Origin: Bettongia penicillata ogilbyi | Lineage: Eukaryota; Chordata; Mammalia; Diprotodontia; Potoroidae | Direction: 5' to 3' | DNA length: 64,000 nt | Assembly (NCBI GenBank): GCA_023548195.1 | Contig: JAJHZJ010000252.1 | Span: forward strand, 5,433,242 to 5,497,241 | Shown: piece after piece, positions 37,260-48,794 of the stretch | How positions within the stretch are numbered: the stretch's first letter is position 1 | How the letters are laid out: each line of letters opens with the position of its first letter | Position numbers and translations under genes: made by a program | The notes under the pieces: model-generated | What the model was told of the DNA's origin: nothing | The model's input: the letters and a program-made list of their open reading frames with translations, nothing else | The model's database searches: none

Positions 37260-38228
37260 GTTCCTTGAAACTGCTTGTCACTTCAGATAACTGCCTTCCT
37301 TTATTTGTGTTTGTCCTCAAGGTCCTTCTACGCTACCAACTGAGAGGATGCGTTGCCTCCTACTTGTCCAGTCTTTCAAATGTAGATGCTTCCCTTGCTT
37401 TCTAATGACGGTGCTTTAACCCACACCAGCAGCACTGACGGACACTTCAGCTACCTCGCTCAAAGGACTTCTGGTACCTTTAGGCATGTCAAAAACAATC
37501 ACAGTGTTAAGCACCATTCCTAAATGTTTTAGCCAAGGGATATTTGTTAGTCTAAAGCCAGGGGTGGCCATGTATTCCTGACCACCTGGAGGCTGAGTTC
37601 TAAGGACAAAGTACAGTTATCTCTTTACCCATCTGACTTACAGGAACGACATTAAATTGTCTTCACACTTTGAGACTAAAAGGAAGAGAAAGAGACATAG
37701 AAGAGTGTCTGTCCCTTTCGTATATCCAGAGTTCCAGTTCAGCAGCCAATTAGTGAGCTTTTAATTCTTTTCTATTTTATACCTTTGAATCACTAGTCCT
37801 TCAGATTCAGCAGCCAGTAAGGGTTCTCTGTCACCACACAGTGCAGGCCCTTGTGATTGACTGGAAGTAGACTCCTCTAAGCATCCATGTGGGCAACTGG
37901 AAGGTGTCAGGCAATAACAGCTTTTGTCCTATATAACCCACCAGAGGAGGGAAAAATTCTAGGGTGGTCCATGCTGCAGAGCTAACTGCTGTATCAGCTA
38001 GTCTGAACTCATTGTCAGCTCAGTTATGGGCAAAGACAAGAAGTCCACTCTAAAGTTACAAACTAGCAAGGATTATTTGAAATTTGACTTTATATCCACT
38101 ATCAATAAGAGTATAGAGGGATTATTAAATGATAGTATGAAGTCATTATAATTAGGAAGACATTTTCAGTTTGAACCTTTGCTGTAGAAAGTGATATGTG
38201 TCACATATGAACACTCACATGTGAGAGT
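37260..38228. other. Unassigned intronic DNA
   Basis: About 1 kb without an exon or named repeat. Confidence 0.45.
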
Positions 38229-38273
38229 TTAGCATGTTAAAAAAGTAAAATTTAGAAACAGAATTTTCCTAAC

Positions 38274-38406
38274 CTGTTCAAGAATCTTTTCCAAAAAGTG
38301 AATTGCAGGAAGTACTGAATCTGTTTTTAAAATATGAAAATGCAATACCTCCTGACTGTTCTGTAAGAACAATTGATTAATATCAGAGCAGATGGAAATT
38401 CGCTTG
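38274..38406 (-). other. Exon-like open segment of unknown identity
   Basis: On the minus strand an acceptor-like TTTGAATTTCAG precedes 133 open bases and a donor-like GAACAG|GTTAGG follows. The frame reads KRISICSDINQLFLQNSQEV and continues to HFLEKILEQ, within a larger 96-codon open frame (38229-38519). The peptide is not SYTL5 and I do not recognise it. Strand agrees with SYTL5. It could be a chance open frame in AT-rich DNA, a cryptic exon, or a fossil of an unrelated gene. Confidence 0.25.
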
Positions 38407-38879
38407 CTGAAATTCAAAAAACTTTGCATAATGAGAGAATGAGATTGAAAAATGAAAATCATTTTTTTAATAAGTGCAGCCAATGGCATCTTTCTTCCTT
38501 TTGATCTATGTATCTTCATGCAGAATCTTTTTCAAACATGACAGCCATTAAATTCAATCAAGTCAGCAAACAAAGTGAACCTAGAAACAGACACCTAAAT
38601 TCCTGCATCACAGATTATTAAACCAAGATTGAAGCGTGTTCTATCATGCTGCTCTTTCTTTATGATTACTATTAATATTTTGGTTAGAAAATGTGAATTT
38701 ATTACAGGAAATAATGTTTTAATATATTTATTTCATCCCTATATCATCCTTTTTAGGTTCTATTTTTGATATGTGCACAATATATTATTACAGTAGTACA
38801 TGAACATAATTTTGTTATATACATATGTTATGTACATAACATAATAAATAACAAAATTTATAAATTTTGTTTTGAACAA

Positions 38880-38955
38880 TTTGAACTCAGAGAGGAGAGT
38901 CTTTCTGACTCTAGACCCAGTACTGTATCCACTGGACCACCTAGCTGCCCTAATA
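38880..38955 (-). mobile_element. SINE 5' end fragment
   Basis: CCAGTACTGTATCCACTGGA followed by CCACCTAGCTGCCC: reversed head of the marsupial SINE, truncated. Confidence 0.85.
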
Positions 38956-38978
38956 CATGTATCTTTATTTATGAACTT

Positions 38979-39228
38979 GGGACAGATAGGTGGCACAGTG
39001 GATAGAATGGAACCAGGAGGACCTGAGTTCAAATCTGCCCTCAGATATGTACCGGCTATGTGACCCTGGGCAAGTCACTTAACCTTGTTTGCTTCAGTTC
39101 CCTCATATGTAAAATGAGCTGGAGAAGGAAATGGCAAACTACTCCAGTATCTTTGCCAAGAAAACCCCAAATGGGGTCATGAAGAGTCAGACAGGACTGA
39201 AAAACACCTGAGCAGCAACAGCATATAT
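38979..39228 (+). mobile_element. Marsupial MIR-like SINE, full length
   Basis: GGGACAGATAGGTGGCACAG, GGACCTGAGTTCAAATCTGC, GACCCTGGGCAAGTCACTTA, CCAAATGGGGTCATGAAGAG. Lies 24 bp from an opposed SINE head, so the two form a short inverted pair. Confidence 0.94.
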
Positions 39229-39299
39229 ATTGGGGATCCTTATTCAAAAAGATTTTACTAACATGGATACACAATCAAAAATACTAAAGATAAATATAG

Positions 39300-39545
39300 A
39301 CAATGATGGCTATTCTTGAAGAATGAATGGACTTTAGAAAGTTGGTGAGGATGTTACAGGGGGAAGTGGGAGGAGGTATTCTCTAGATGTAAAGGCATGT
39401 ATAAAGCCACATATTTTGGCAAGAATAAGTTACATTTAAGGAGGCACTGAGTAAGCCAATTTGTTGGAGCGGGATATAAAAGATGAAGTTGGAAAAGTAA
39501 GTATGGGTCAGATAGTGGAAGACCTTAACTCCTTATTTCAAGAGA
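39300..39545 (-). mobile_element. L2 LINE fragment
   Basis: GCACTGAGTAAGCCAATTTG and GATAGTGGAAGACCTTAACT resemble the reversed L2 body. Moderate match. Confidence 0.5.
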
Positions 39546-39549
39546 TGAT

Positions 39550-40545
39550 GTAAAAAAACCCATCAAAATCAACAAAAATTACCAAAACTCTTTCAATTAA
39601 AATATAAACCACCTCCATACATACAATTTAGAAAAAGGAGAATCATCCCTTTGAAACCAAAATACTCTTTAAAAGGCAGAATGAGTGAGCTCCTAGCTGT
39701 TAACTCTAATAATTTAAGTCATCAAAGTAATGGGTCTGTTTTGCCCCCTGCACACTGATGCAGCTAAGATTTTCAACTTGGTACTGAAGCTTTCTTGTAC
39801 TTCTACAACACTGGGGGAAAAGAAGGTGGTCATAGTAACCTAAAGCTTTCTTTCAAATTATGCTTATTTTTTAAGTTATCAAGAACACAGTCAGCCTGTG
39901 GACTAAATGATTAATGTTTCTGAAAGGGCTAAAATTAGAGGTAGCCTTGGTGAGTCAGGGGGAAAAGCCACACTAGATAAGAGATTTTCAGGGACTGTGA
40001 GTACTCCAAGGAAAAGAATTAACTGGGAGTTGGGACAGGGCAATTCCATCTTAGGTTCCCTTCTCTTCCCCCCTGCTCACACAAATACTGGTAAAGAAAG
40101 GGATGTTTAAAGGGACACTTAATCTTCCAAAAAAAAAAAAATGACCAGACTTCTCTAACCCTACCTTGTCACTGAATGAATACATTACAGATTAAAAGTT
40201 CATTTGCATTTTCATATCTAATGTTGTAGGCCTAACTAAACTCAGTGTTGAAGGCAGACTTCAGAAGACTATTTACAAAGCAGATAAATCCATAAGATAC
40301 CACCCATAATACGGCCTTTTGTGAATAAAATTATTTTAAATGCATTGAGGGACCCTGCAATTCTTAAAGCAAAGAATCCTTGTGTTTATGGTCTACTCTC
40401 CTTTTAACATTTTTTTTTAATGAATCAATATATTTGTACTTTTTGTTTACTTGGAATGGAAGGATACTTGTTTTCATACTTAGTTACAATAACTCTGCTT
40501 ACAAAATATTTTTGTTCACAGTAGTCTTGTTAGGCAGACAATATA
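39550..40545. other. Unassigned intronic DNA
   Basis: No exon or named repeat; an A13 run near 40129. Confidence 0.45.
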
Positions 40546-40552
40546 TTTTATT

Positions 40553-40803
40553 GGGTAGCTAGATAGTGCAGTGGATAGTGTGCAGGGCCAGGAGTCAGGA
40601 AAACTTCAGTTTAAAATCCAGCCTCAGGCACTTAGTAGTTGCGTGACCCTAGACAAGTCTTATAACCCTTTTTGTGTCAGTTTCTTTATCTGTAAAATGA
40701 GATCGAGAAGGAAATGAGAAAGCACTCCAGGATCTTTGCAAAAGAAAACCCAAATGGGGTCATGAAGAGTCAGACATGACTGAAAGTGACTCAGTAGCAA
40801 CGA
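40553..40803 (+). mobile_element. Marsupial MIR-like SINE, full length
   Basis: GGTAGCTAGATAGTGCAGTG, GGGCCAGGAGTCAGGAAAAC, AAATGGGGTCATGAAGAGTC, then GACATGACTGAAAG. Confidence 0.93.
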
Positions 40804-40989
40804 ATAAATACCATTCTACCATTTTACAGATGTGGAAACTGCTATTCAAAGAATTACGGACTACCATAATGCATATATCTTCTATGTATTTACTACTAGC
40901 ATTGACTACGCTGTGGTTGGGACTCAAACCCAAGTTTTCTGAACTTACGGCTGGTAGTCTTTATATTACATCATGCAGCATTTTCAGGA

Positions 40990-41050
40990 TAGATAGATAT
41001 ATCGATAGACAGACAGACAATCGGATACATGTTGGATAGATAGATAATTA
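40990..41050. repeat. GATA/GACA simple repeat
   Basis: Imperfect GATA and GACA units (GATAGACAGACAGACAATCG) over 60 bp. Confidence 0.85.
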
Positions 41051-41054
41051 TATC

Positions 41055-41235
41055 TAGCATTTATATTACAGTTTAAGGTTTGCAAAGCACTTTACACAAA
41101 TCTCGTTTTATATTCACAACAACCCAGGGGAGGGGAAGGGTAAATGTTATTATTGTCATCCCCATTTTACAGATGAGTAAAGTGGGGCAGAAATTAAGTG
41201 TTTGAACTCAGGTCTTCTGGATTCCAGGTCCAGTA
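41055..41235 (-). mobile_element. MIR-type SINE
   Basis: TTTGCAAAGCACTTTACACA, CCCCATTTTACAGATGAGTA and TTTGAACTCAGGTCTTCTGG; the remaining head was displaced by the GA tract. Confidence 0.75.
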
Positions 41236-41257
41236 TTGTATGGGGGTGTGGGATAAG

Positions 41258-41291
41258 GAAAGAGGAAGGAGGGAGGAGGGAAGGAGAGAGA

Positions 41292-41358
<67 letters not shown>

Positions 41359-41427
41359 GAGAGAGAGAGAGAGAGAGAGAGAAGGAGAGAGAGAGAGAGA
41401 GAAGGAGAGAGAGAGAGAGAGAGAGAA
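41258..41427. repeat. (GA)n purine tract
   Basis: About 170 bp of nearly pure GA/GGA. All reading frames of 88-116 codons here (RERE or SLSL repeats) are artefacts of it. Confidence 0.97.
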
Positions 41428-41539
41428 TGTGTGCTTGCATGCATGTGTGTGTACATACACAGCAGATATAAGATAGTCTTAGAGTGTAAGGCATTGGGAG
41501 CTCCTATTAGGAATGGGAAAGGTTGCTGCAGAACTTGGC

Positions 41540-42975
41540 ATTTGAACATAGAGTTCAAAGAACAAAGATTCTAAGAGTCAAAGGTGAAGAAAGAGAATAT
41601 CATGGGCAGTGGGACAGATATTACAAAGGTACAGAGACCGAATATGGAGTATCAAGTGTGAGGGACAGCAAGTAGACAATTATGATTGGACTGAGGAGGA
41701 CACGATGAGAGAAAGTAATTGAATGGTAAAGGGATCCAGTTGTAAAGAGCTTTAAATGCCTCCCCCATCAGAAAGAAAGGAGTTCATACTTACTACTACA
41801 AGTAATGGAGTATCATTAGTAATCACCTATTAGTAAGTACTATTTAGTAAACACTAATCATCAGATAATCACTTTGGCAGCAAGGGAGAGGTTGGAGTGA
41901 GAAGAGGGAGATGAATTAGGAAACTAGTTTAATAGTCTAGGCAAGAGATGCCAAGGCAGGAGTGGGGAACCTGTGGCCTAAGATTTGTTCTCTGAAGTTT
42001 GGATTCAGTCAAAGGGCCACACTTGAGGACCTAGAAGGCTATATGTGGTCCCACCCCTGGGCTAAGGACTTAAACTAGAGTGGTAGATTTATAACTGGAA
42101 AGAAGGGGACATATAGGAGAGATGTTGTGAACAAACAAATGATGAGATTTGGCAACGGATTGGACAAGTGGGATGAACAAAAGTGAGGGGTTGAGAACAC
42201 TCTGAGGGGCTGAACCTGGGTGATGGAGGGAGAGCAACATCCTTGCCAGTACTAGGGAAATTCAGCAGAAGAGGGGGTCTGGGAGGAGAGGCAGATAATG
42301 AGTTCTGTCTTGGATGTATTGGATTTAAAATGCCTATAGGATATCCAGATGGAAATGTCTAGTGGGTAGCAATACTTCACTCAACAGGGAAACAAATGGG
42401 GGTGTGGAGAAGAGCCAAGAGGAAAGATAAGAAAAGCTAGATTAAATAAAAATTTAAAAGAAATCTCATAGACAATTGGTGGTGAGTGATTGGAGCTCAG
42501 GAGAGAGACTAGACGTAAAGATTCATGAGTCATCGGTACAGAGTATAATTGAACTCTTGGGAATAATGAGCTCATCTAGAAAGAGAATATAGAGGAAGAG
42601 GAAGAGGGTCTTGGACAGAACCTTGGACAGAACAGGCCAACCATATTTAGGGGGTGTTATGTATGTGATGACCTAGAAAAGGAGAGTAAGCCTGAAAAAT
42701 AGTGCTCTGAAAGGTAGGAAGGGAACCAAGGAAGCAAGAACACGAAAGATGAGAGGGTATCCAGAAGGAGAGGGTAGTCAGCAGTGTTCAGGGCTGAAGG
42801 AGGTAAAGAAGAATGACATCTGAGAAAAGAAGTGAGCTGTGAGAGTGAAAAGATCATTGGTTACTTTGGAGACTGAAGTTTCAGTTGGATGAGAAGACTG
42901 GAAGTCAGATCGCCAAGGGTTTGGAAGATGATGAGAGGTAAGGATGTGGAGGTACTGAGTGGGCAGCTTTTTTCA
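41540..42975 (-). mobile_element. L2 LINE, long minus-strand copy
   Basis: Collinear reversed L2 for 1.4 kb: GATCCAGTTGTAAAGAGCTT, GGAAACTAGTTTAATAGTCT, AATGAGTTCTGTCTTGGATG, GGTCTTGGACAGAACCTTGG. Interrupted by the hAT-type element at 41957-42059. Confidence 0.8.
41957..42059. mobile_element. hAT-type foldback element, internally deleted
   Basis: 103 bp from CAGGAGTGGGGAACCTGTGG to GTGGTCCCACCCCTG, related to 12792-12983 (shared GAAGTTTGGATT, TCAAAGGGC, CACTTGAGGACCT). Flanks TGCCAAGG (41949-41956) and GGCTAAGG (42060-42067) agree at 6 of 8 positions, fitting an aged 8 bp duplication. Splits the L2, so it is younger. Confidence 0.75.
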
Positions 42976-43020
42976 AATTTATCTTATTAAAAGTGCTCTA
43001 AGACTTTTGGGACATGTTAT

Positions 43021-43022
<2 letters not shown>

Positions 43023-43062
<40 letters not shown>
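43023..43062. repeat. (AC)n microsatellite
   Basis: 20 uninterrupted AC units. Confidence 0.98.
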
Positions 43063-43064
<2 letters not shown>

Positions 43065-43159
43065 CTTGAAAGAGCTGCTTAACCTCAGAGTAGGTTAGTA
43101 CTGAGGAGTACACCATTGGAGAACATATTGACGACAAAGAATAGATTTAGGAGGAATAA

Positions 43160-43745
43160 AGCACAGATGAGATGGAATGACTTGGAAGGTTCTTTGTCCT
43201 GTTTTCCACAAGGACCGATGACATTACAGGTGATGTCTTCACATATGAGTGAATTGGATTTAAGTGAGGTGGACTTGTACACAGATGTCAGCCTCACTCT
43301 CTCCTCCAGAGTCATAGAAGTCCAATAGAAGGACAAAAGTCAGGATGACTGGCAATGACCTGGGATGCAGCAGATGACCTTGGAATCTTGGATGTCTGAC
43401 CAAGCTCTAAGTGCTCCACAGCACCTACTTCAGCTACCTTCATGACCATCGGGATAAATTGTTCTCATCTCCCATTCCACCAGGAAGTCTTCATGTGCTC
43501 TGGGTAGACATTCCCCTAACTTACTGATGGGTTGGAGGTTTTTCAGTTACCCTCAACCTGGTTTAGCTGGTTTGCCAACACAGTTTACCAGGTGGTGGTC
43601 ATCGCACTTTCTTGGAGCCACTGGTAAGAGTTGGGTGAATCAGGTAGACACCAAAGGTAGAACAGCAGCCCTGAAAAGAGCTCAGCAAGTCCTCACTCCA
43701 GAGAGCTAGTCCTCCTGGAAAACCCTAATGTTATCCCAGTAACAT
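43160..43745 (+). mobile_element. RTE-type element fragment
   Basis: Shares GAATTGGATTTAAGTGAGGT and CAGCCTCACTCTCTCCTCCA with the 27.5 kb copy. It then continues into RTE-like internal sequence (CCAAGCTCTAAGTGCTCCAC, GTAGACATTCCCCTAACTTA, GGTGAATCAGGTAGACACCA). Similarity may begin somewhat left of 43160. Short frames at 43085-43709 are not genes. Confidence 0.65.
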
Positions 43746-43884
43746 GGATAAAACAATTTCAGAGTGCTTGTACACAGAAATGGGGAGCAGTTGTAAGGTT
43801 ATGACAAGATCAAGAGTAGAATCATTCTTGTCTAACTTGTACTTGTCTAGACCTAAGGTAGAAGAGAGGTTAAGGGAGATGGAC

Positions 43885-43975
43885 AAGGACAGTCAGGATC
43901 CAAACTCAGGTCCCTGAAGCTCCATGTTCTGCACTCATAGTTCAGTGCTCTGACTGATGATCTTTCCATGTCTCC
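43885..43975 (-). mobile_element. MIR remnant
   Basis: GGATCCAAACTCAGGTCCCT, then CAGTGCTCTGACTGATGATC: diverged reversed MIR head. Confidence 0.5.
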
Positions 43976-43979
43976 ATTT

Positions 43980-44585
43980 TAACTCTGCTGAACTGCCCAG
44001 AAGAAAACATTCTAAGCCTAAACTATGAACCATGAAGATGTTGTAGTATAAATAGTGGACCAGTAAGCCATGGAACCAATCTGCCTGAGAGGTGCAGAGA
44101 AGTTTGGCTGAGAAAAAGGAAGAGATAAGGTATTTTGTGGCTTACAAAAATCCTTATAAAGCTCAATAGGTGCTCCCCAAAAAGCAACCTTCTTAATAAT
44201 GAAGAACAAACGTTTGATCGGTCAGATAGTTTGTTTTCCCTAAATCATATCACACTGTCTCTGACAGCAAAATCAATATGACCTTCTTAAAAGTCTGTTG
44301 AACTACTAATCTGTTAGTCATCAAGAAAATATGGAGTTTGCGTATCTTATTCTGGTAACAAAAAATTGTCTTAATAGAATGACCACTTTATGGTAGGTGA
44401 ATAGGTTTCTAGGGGTGAATATTTACTAGAATAAGAAGATTTCCCATCATGGCATATTTATCCCAATTCTGGAAAAAGCAATAGCATCAAATATTGCCTT
44501 AATCAAAAGATAATTATTTTTTATGTAAAAAGTTTCTTGTTTCATAATACATTGAAGTAGCCACACATTTTAGGGAAACAAGTCA
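43980..44585. other. Unassigned intronic DNA
   Basis: No exon or named repeat. Confidence 0.45.
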
Positions 44586-44589
44586 ATCA

Positions 44590-45262
44590 GTTATCTCAGA
44601 GTGTTAGTGTTGGAAGAGACCTCAGAAGTCATCTACTCCAGTACAAACCTGAAAAAAAAATTTTCTGCTACATACCTGAGGGCAGCTAAGTGGCCCAGTG
44701 GAGAGTCTTGGGCTTGAAGTTAGGAAGACTCATCTTCCTAAGTTTAAATCTGACCTCTAATACTTAACTAGCTGTGGGACCCTGGGCAAGTCACTTAACT
44801 CAGTTTGTCTCGGTTTCCTCAACTGTAAAATGAGCTGGGGAAGGAAATGGCAAACCACTCCAGTATCCCAAATGGGGTCATGAAGAGTCAGGCATGACAG
44901 AACTACTACATACCTGACAGGGTATGTATTCAGTCTTTGTTTAAAGAGCTCAGAGCATAGGGAAACCTTCTGAGGCAGCTATTCTTGGTTAGTTCTAATT
45001 CTGTGACAGATTTTCCAACATCAACCCCAAATTAACCCTTTAACACTTTCATCACTTGTCATCAGCTCTTCCTTCTGGGGCCCAAAATGAATTTTCCTAT
45101 CATATAACAACCTTGCATGTGCTTGAGGTCAGGTGTCACGATCTCACTAAGTTTTCTTCAGATTTAACATGCTTGGTTCTACCAACTCATCCTCTTGAAA
45201 CTAGAGATGCTTTATGATCTTGATTCTTTTCTTCTGGATGCTCTCAAGCTTGTCAATCAATT
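44590..45262 (-). mobile_element. CR1/L3 LINE, split by a SINE
   Basis: Antisense CR1/L3 at 44600-44667 (TGGAAGAGACCTCAGAAGTC) and 44918-45262 (CTCTTCCTTCTGGGGCCCAA, TCATCCTCTTGAAACTAGAG, GATGCTCTCAAGCTTGTCAA). The SINE at 44680-44905 divides it. Confidence 0.7.
44680..44905 (+). mobile_element. Marsupial MIR-like SINE with 12 bp target duplication
   Basis: GGGCAGCTAAGTGGCCCAGT to GGTCATGAAGAGTCAGGCAT. Flanked by identical CTACATACCTGA at 44668-44679 and 44906-44917, typical of L1-style target-primed insertion. An internal stretch (TTTGCCAAGAAAAC) is missing. Confidence 0.95.
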
Positions 45263-45267
45263 AGTCA

Positions 45268-45372
45268 GCATTCACTTATTAAGCATATGTTGTCTGTACT
45301 AACTGCAGGAGAAGCAAAGACAAAAGGGAAACAGTACTTGCCTTCATAGGACTTATATTCTAATGAGAGTCA
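45268..45372 (-). mobile_element. L2 3' end fragment
   Basis: GCATTCACTTATTAAGCATA and CATAGGACTTATATTCTAAT in reversed L2 order. Confidence 0.65.
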
Positions 45373-45559
45373 CACATATACATCCATCCAACTGTGCATG
45401 TCTATAATACGGTAACATGAGGATGGGCCTCCGTGTGTAGGCAGATTCTAGGATTGGGGTCAACTACATTCATTGGTATGTCACCCCTAGATCTGCCATT
45501 TGTCTGGGTTTCCTATTTAATCTTATCGTCTTGGACTTTGATCATAGTTTTTCCACCTT

Positions 45560-45735
45560 GCTGGTCACCTTAGACAAAGCACTTAGCTTTCTTGGATCTC
45601 AGTTTTTTCTTATATAAAATGGGCATAAAAAACTTGTATTTCACAGTATTTTTGTGAAGGTATGATAAGATTAGTGAAGTTCCTTGTAAATCTTATATAA
45701 GCCTTATATAAATATGTAAGCACTAAGTGTTGCTG
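45560..45735 (+). mobile_element. MIR SINE
   Basis: CTTAGACAAAGCACTTAGCT, TATAAAATGGGCATAAAAAA, then TTGTGAAGGTATGATAAG and TATATAAATATGTAAGCACT. Confidence 0.65.
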
Positions 45736-46019
45736 TGAAGTAAAGCTGGCCATGCCCTCTTTTTTTTTTTTCACTCTTCCCCCAATGGGAAAAAGAGAAA
45801 AAGCTTATTCTTCCCAGAGGATGCATTCCTTCTCCTGTGGGTGGTCTAAGAGTTTCACCCATCTTTTGGTGCTTGGTTCATCCTGCCTTATTTTTCTTCC
45901 TATCAGATGCTGGAGACTTGCCTGGGCCTACTATAGTCTAATGAGACACACCTGATTAAAACAATGAGCTTATTTTCCAGACTAGGAGTAAAATGATTCT
46001 ACTTCCATATAGACCACAT

Positions 46020-46305
46020 TCTCTACTATTTAAAAAACTTATTTTTATATTTAATTCCAAATTTTTTCCCTCCCTGTACCCCTACCTCACTCATTGAGAA
46101 GGCAAGAAATATGATACCCATTACACATATGAAGTCATGCAAAACACATTTCTGCATTCACCATTTACTATATGGAGAAGTTCAAAAAACACAGGAAAGT
46201 CATGAAAAATTATATATAATTCTTGATACCATAATCAAGGACCAATCTAGGACAGAGTTATGTCCCCTGACCTATTTTTTAGTTCTGAACTTTTCAACTT
46301 AGTCT
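46020..46305 (-). mobile_element. L1 3'UTR fragment
   Basis: TTTAATTCCAAATTTTTTCC, CTCATTGAGAAGGCAAGAAA, CATATGAAGTCATGCAAAAC: antisense L1 3'UTR, like those at 1.3 and 3.3 kb. Confidence 0.78.
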
Positions 46306-46310
46306 CTCCC

Positions 46311-46693
46311 TTCCTCCATTTACTCTCCTTGCTTGGCACTAGTTAAGTATATAGACATGCAGTACAAATCATTCATTCATTTGCAAATGAATGAAAAAGC
46401 ATTTTAAAAGCACTTTACTAAGTGCTTGGGATACTCACCGAAAAGAAAATTTCATCTTTGTCCTCAAGGAACTTATATTCTAATGGGGAAAAACAACACA
46501 CAAAAGGAAAAGGTGGCCAGGGAGAGAGGTACAGATTCAGAAAGTTACAGAGATGGTAACTGGGATCATAGAGCAATAGACTAATGCTCTGTCATAGCAA
46601 TAGGAGAGTTTACTTGATCATGATTCATGATTCTAAAACAGAAGATTGGAGAGGGCCAAGGAAAAGTCTATGTATTTCCAGCTAGCAATTTAC
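46311..46693. repeat. Diverged tandem duplication, unit 1
   Basis: About 383 bp that align with unit 2 starting at 46694: both contain (T/C)TCCTCYATTT, a TAAGTATA(T/C)AGA block, AAATGAATGAAAAAG, and a reversed L2 3' end (CTTATATTCTAATGG versus CTTACATTCTAGTGA). Unit 1 lacks the half-L1 of unit 2 and so shows the uninterrupted site. Confidence 0.75.
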
Positions 46694-46992
46694 TTCCTCT
46701 ATTTTTCCCCTTTGGCTGACACTGGCTAAGTATACAGATATACAATATACTTCATTAATTCATCAACAAATGAATGAAAAAGAAAGGCAATGACTAAGCC
46801 CCTTATATTCCAAGCACTCTGCTAAGACTAGGGGTACAAAAAGTAAAGCAAAAATTATCCTTGCTCTTACATTCTAGTGAGGAATATAACATACAAAGAC
46901 AAGAGAATTAGAGCCATGATGGATGAGGTCATAGGGCAGTAGACTACCATTCTATCTAGTAACATTAGAAAAGTTGATTTGGGGGGAAGAAG

Positions 46993-47400
46993 CCAAGATG
47001 GCGGAGTAGAAAGAATTACGTATGCTAGCTCCGAATCCACATCCCAGAAATTTCATGCAAAAAAATCTCTCCACAAATTCTGGAGCACAGCAAGCCATGC
47101 AGAAACACAGTGGAAGAGGTTTCCATTCCAGAGAGCCCTGCAAAGCCTTCCCCAAGGGTCCATCGAGCTCCGGACACAGAGCCCACCCCTGCGCTGCCCT
47201 GGCCGCACAGCCCCAGAGGAGCAGATCCGAGCAGGCTTCAGGGATGAAATCTCCGATGGCCACAAAGGTCCCTCCGCCACAGGCGCTACAGGTCAGTGAA
47301 AGAGACTTCTGGGCTGGCCGAGAGGGGAGCAAGGTGTCTCTGTGACTCAGGCCCCCTCGGGAGGCGGTGGTGGAGGTGGCAACAGAGGCAGCATCAGAGG
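46993..47400 (+). promoter_or_regulatory. L1-type internal promoter with YY1-like site
   Basis: CCAAGATGGCGG (46993-47004) lies 12 bp from the element's 5' end, where L1 promoters carry a YY1 site that fixes the start of transcription. The following 400 bp is the most CpG- and GC-rich DNA in the window. Activity is inferred only. Confidence 0.6.
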
Positions 47401-47693
47401 GAGTGGCAGAGGCAGCTGCAGCCCAGAACTCCCAGAGCAGCAGGCAGAAGCTTAGGGCCATTACAGAAGGTCTCTGCATAAACCCCCTGAGGGAAATGAG
47501 CCTGGGAGGCGGCCCTGCCCCCACCCAAGCACCAGAACTTAAGCTCACATTGAATAGCAGCCACACCCACCGCTGAAAGCCCTGAGGCTGGGGAGCAGCA
47601 TTTGAATCTCAGACCCAAAGCACTAGCTGGGCAGATCTAGGATCGAGGCGGGGGTGGAGAGGAATCTCAGAAGTCAAGTAACTGGCTGGGAAA

Positions 47694-48794
47694 ATGCCCA
47701 GAAAAGGGAAGGAAAATAAGATTATAGAAAGATATTTTCTTGGGAGACAGATGTTCCCGTCTTTCAATTCTGATGACGAGGAAATATTCTTATCATCAGG
47801 GAAAGACGTGGAAGTCGGGGCCTCTGTATCCCAGACATCCCAGGTGGATGTCTGGTGGGCTCAGGCCATGGAAGAGCTCAAAAAGGATTTTGAAAATCAA
47901 GTTAGACAGGTGCAGGAAAAACTGGGAAGAGAAATGAGAGAGATGCAAGAAAAGCATGAAAAACAGGTCAATACCTTGCTAAAGGAGACCCAAAAAAAAT
48001 GCTGAAGAAAATAACACCTTGAAAAATAGGCTCACTCAATTAGCAAAAGAGGTTCAAAAAGCCAATGAGGAGAAGAATGCTTTCAAAAGCAGAATTAGCC
48101 AAATGGAAAAAGAGGTTCAAAAGCTCACTGAAGAAAATAGTTCTCTCAAGATTAGAATGGAACAGATGGAGTCTAATGACTTTCTGAGAAACCAAGTAAT
48201 CACCAAACAAAACCAAAAGAATGAAAAAATGGAAGAGAATGTGAAATATCACATGGGAAAAACAACTGACCTGGAAAATAGATCCAGGAGAGACAATTTA
48301 AAAATTATGGGACTACCTGAAAGCCATGATCAAAACAAGGGCCTAGACATCATCTTCCATGAAATGATCAAGGAAAACTGCCCTGATATTTTACAACCAG
48401 AGGGCAAAAAAGTATTGAAGGAATCCATCGATCACCGCCTGAAAGAGATCCAAAAAGCAAAAGTCCTAGGAACATTGTGGCCAAATTCCAGAATTCCCAG
48501 GTCAAGGAGAAAATATTGCAAGAAGCTAGAAAGAAACAATTCAAGTATTGTAGAAATACAATCAGGATAACACAAGATCTAGCAGCTTCTACATTAAGGG
48601 ATCAAAGGGCGTGGAATAGGATATTCCAGAAGTCAAAGGAACCAGGACTAAAACCAAGAATCACCTACCCAGAAAAACTGAGTATAATACTTCAGGGGAA
48701 AATATGGTCTTTCAATGAAACAGAGGACTTTCAATCATTCTTGATGAAAAAACCAGAGCTGAAAAGAAAATTTGACTTTCAAACACAAGAATGA
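47694..48794 (+). pseudogene. L1/HAL1 ORF1 (RNA-binding protein), two frameshifts
   Basis: Encodes the L1 ORF1p plan: N-terminal region from ATG 47694, long Glu/Lys coiled coil (47860-48200), RRM-type segment with DNLKIMGLPES, and a basic C-terminal domain with RITYPEKLSIILQGKIWSF ending at TGA 48792-48794. The frame is broken by an extra A in the A8 run at 47992-47999 and by a one-base loss near 48470; otherwise it is open, indicating a fairly young copy. ORF1p normally forms trimers that coat the element's RNA. Confidence 0.9.

Noticed and set aside
41156..41558. Several 88-116 codon frames of RE and SL repeats
   Set aside because: Direct translations of the (GA)n tract on both strands.
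46952..47566. 204-codon minus-strand open frame, the longest in the window
   Set aside because: It lies antisense inside the GC-rich 5'UTR of the half-L1; its length comes from base composition and it matches no domain.
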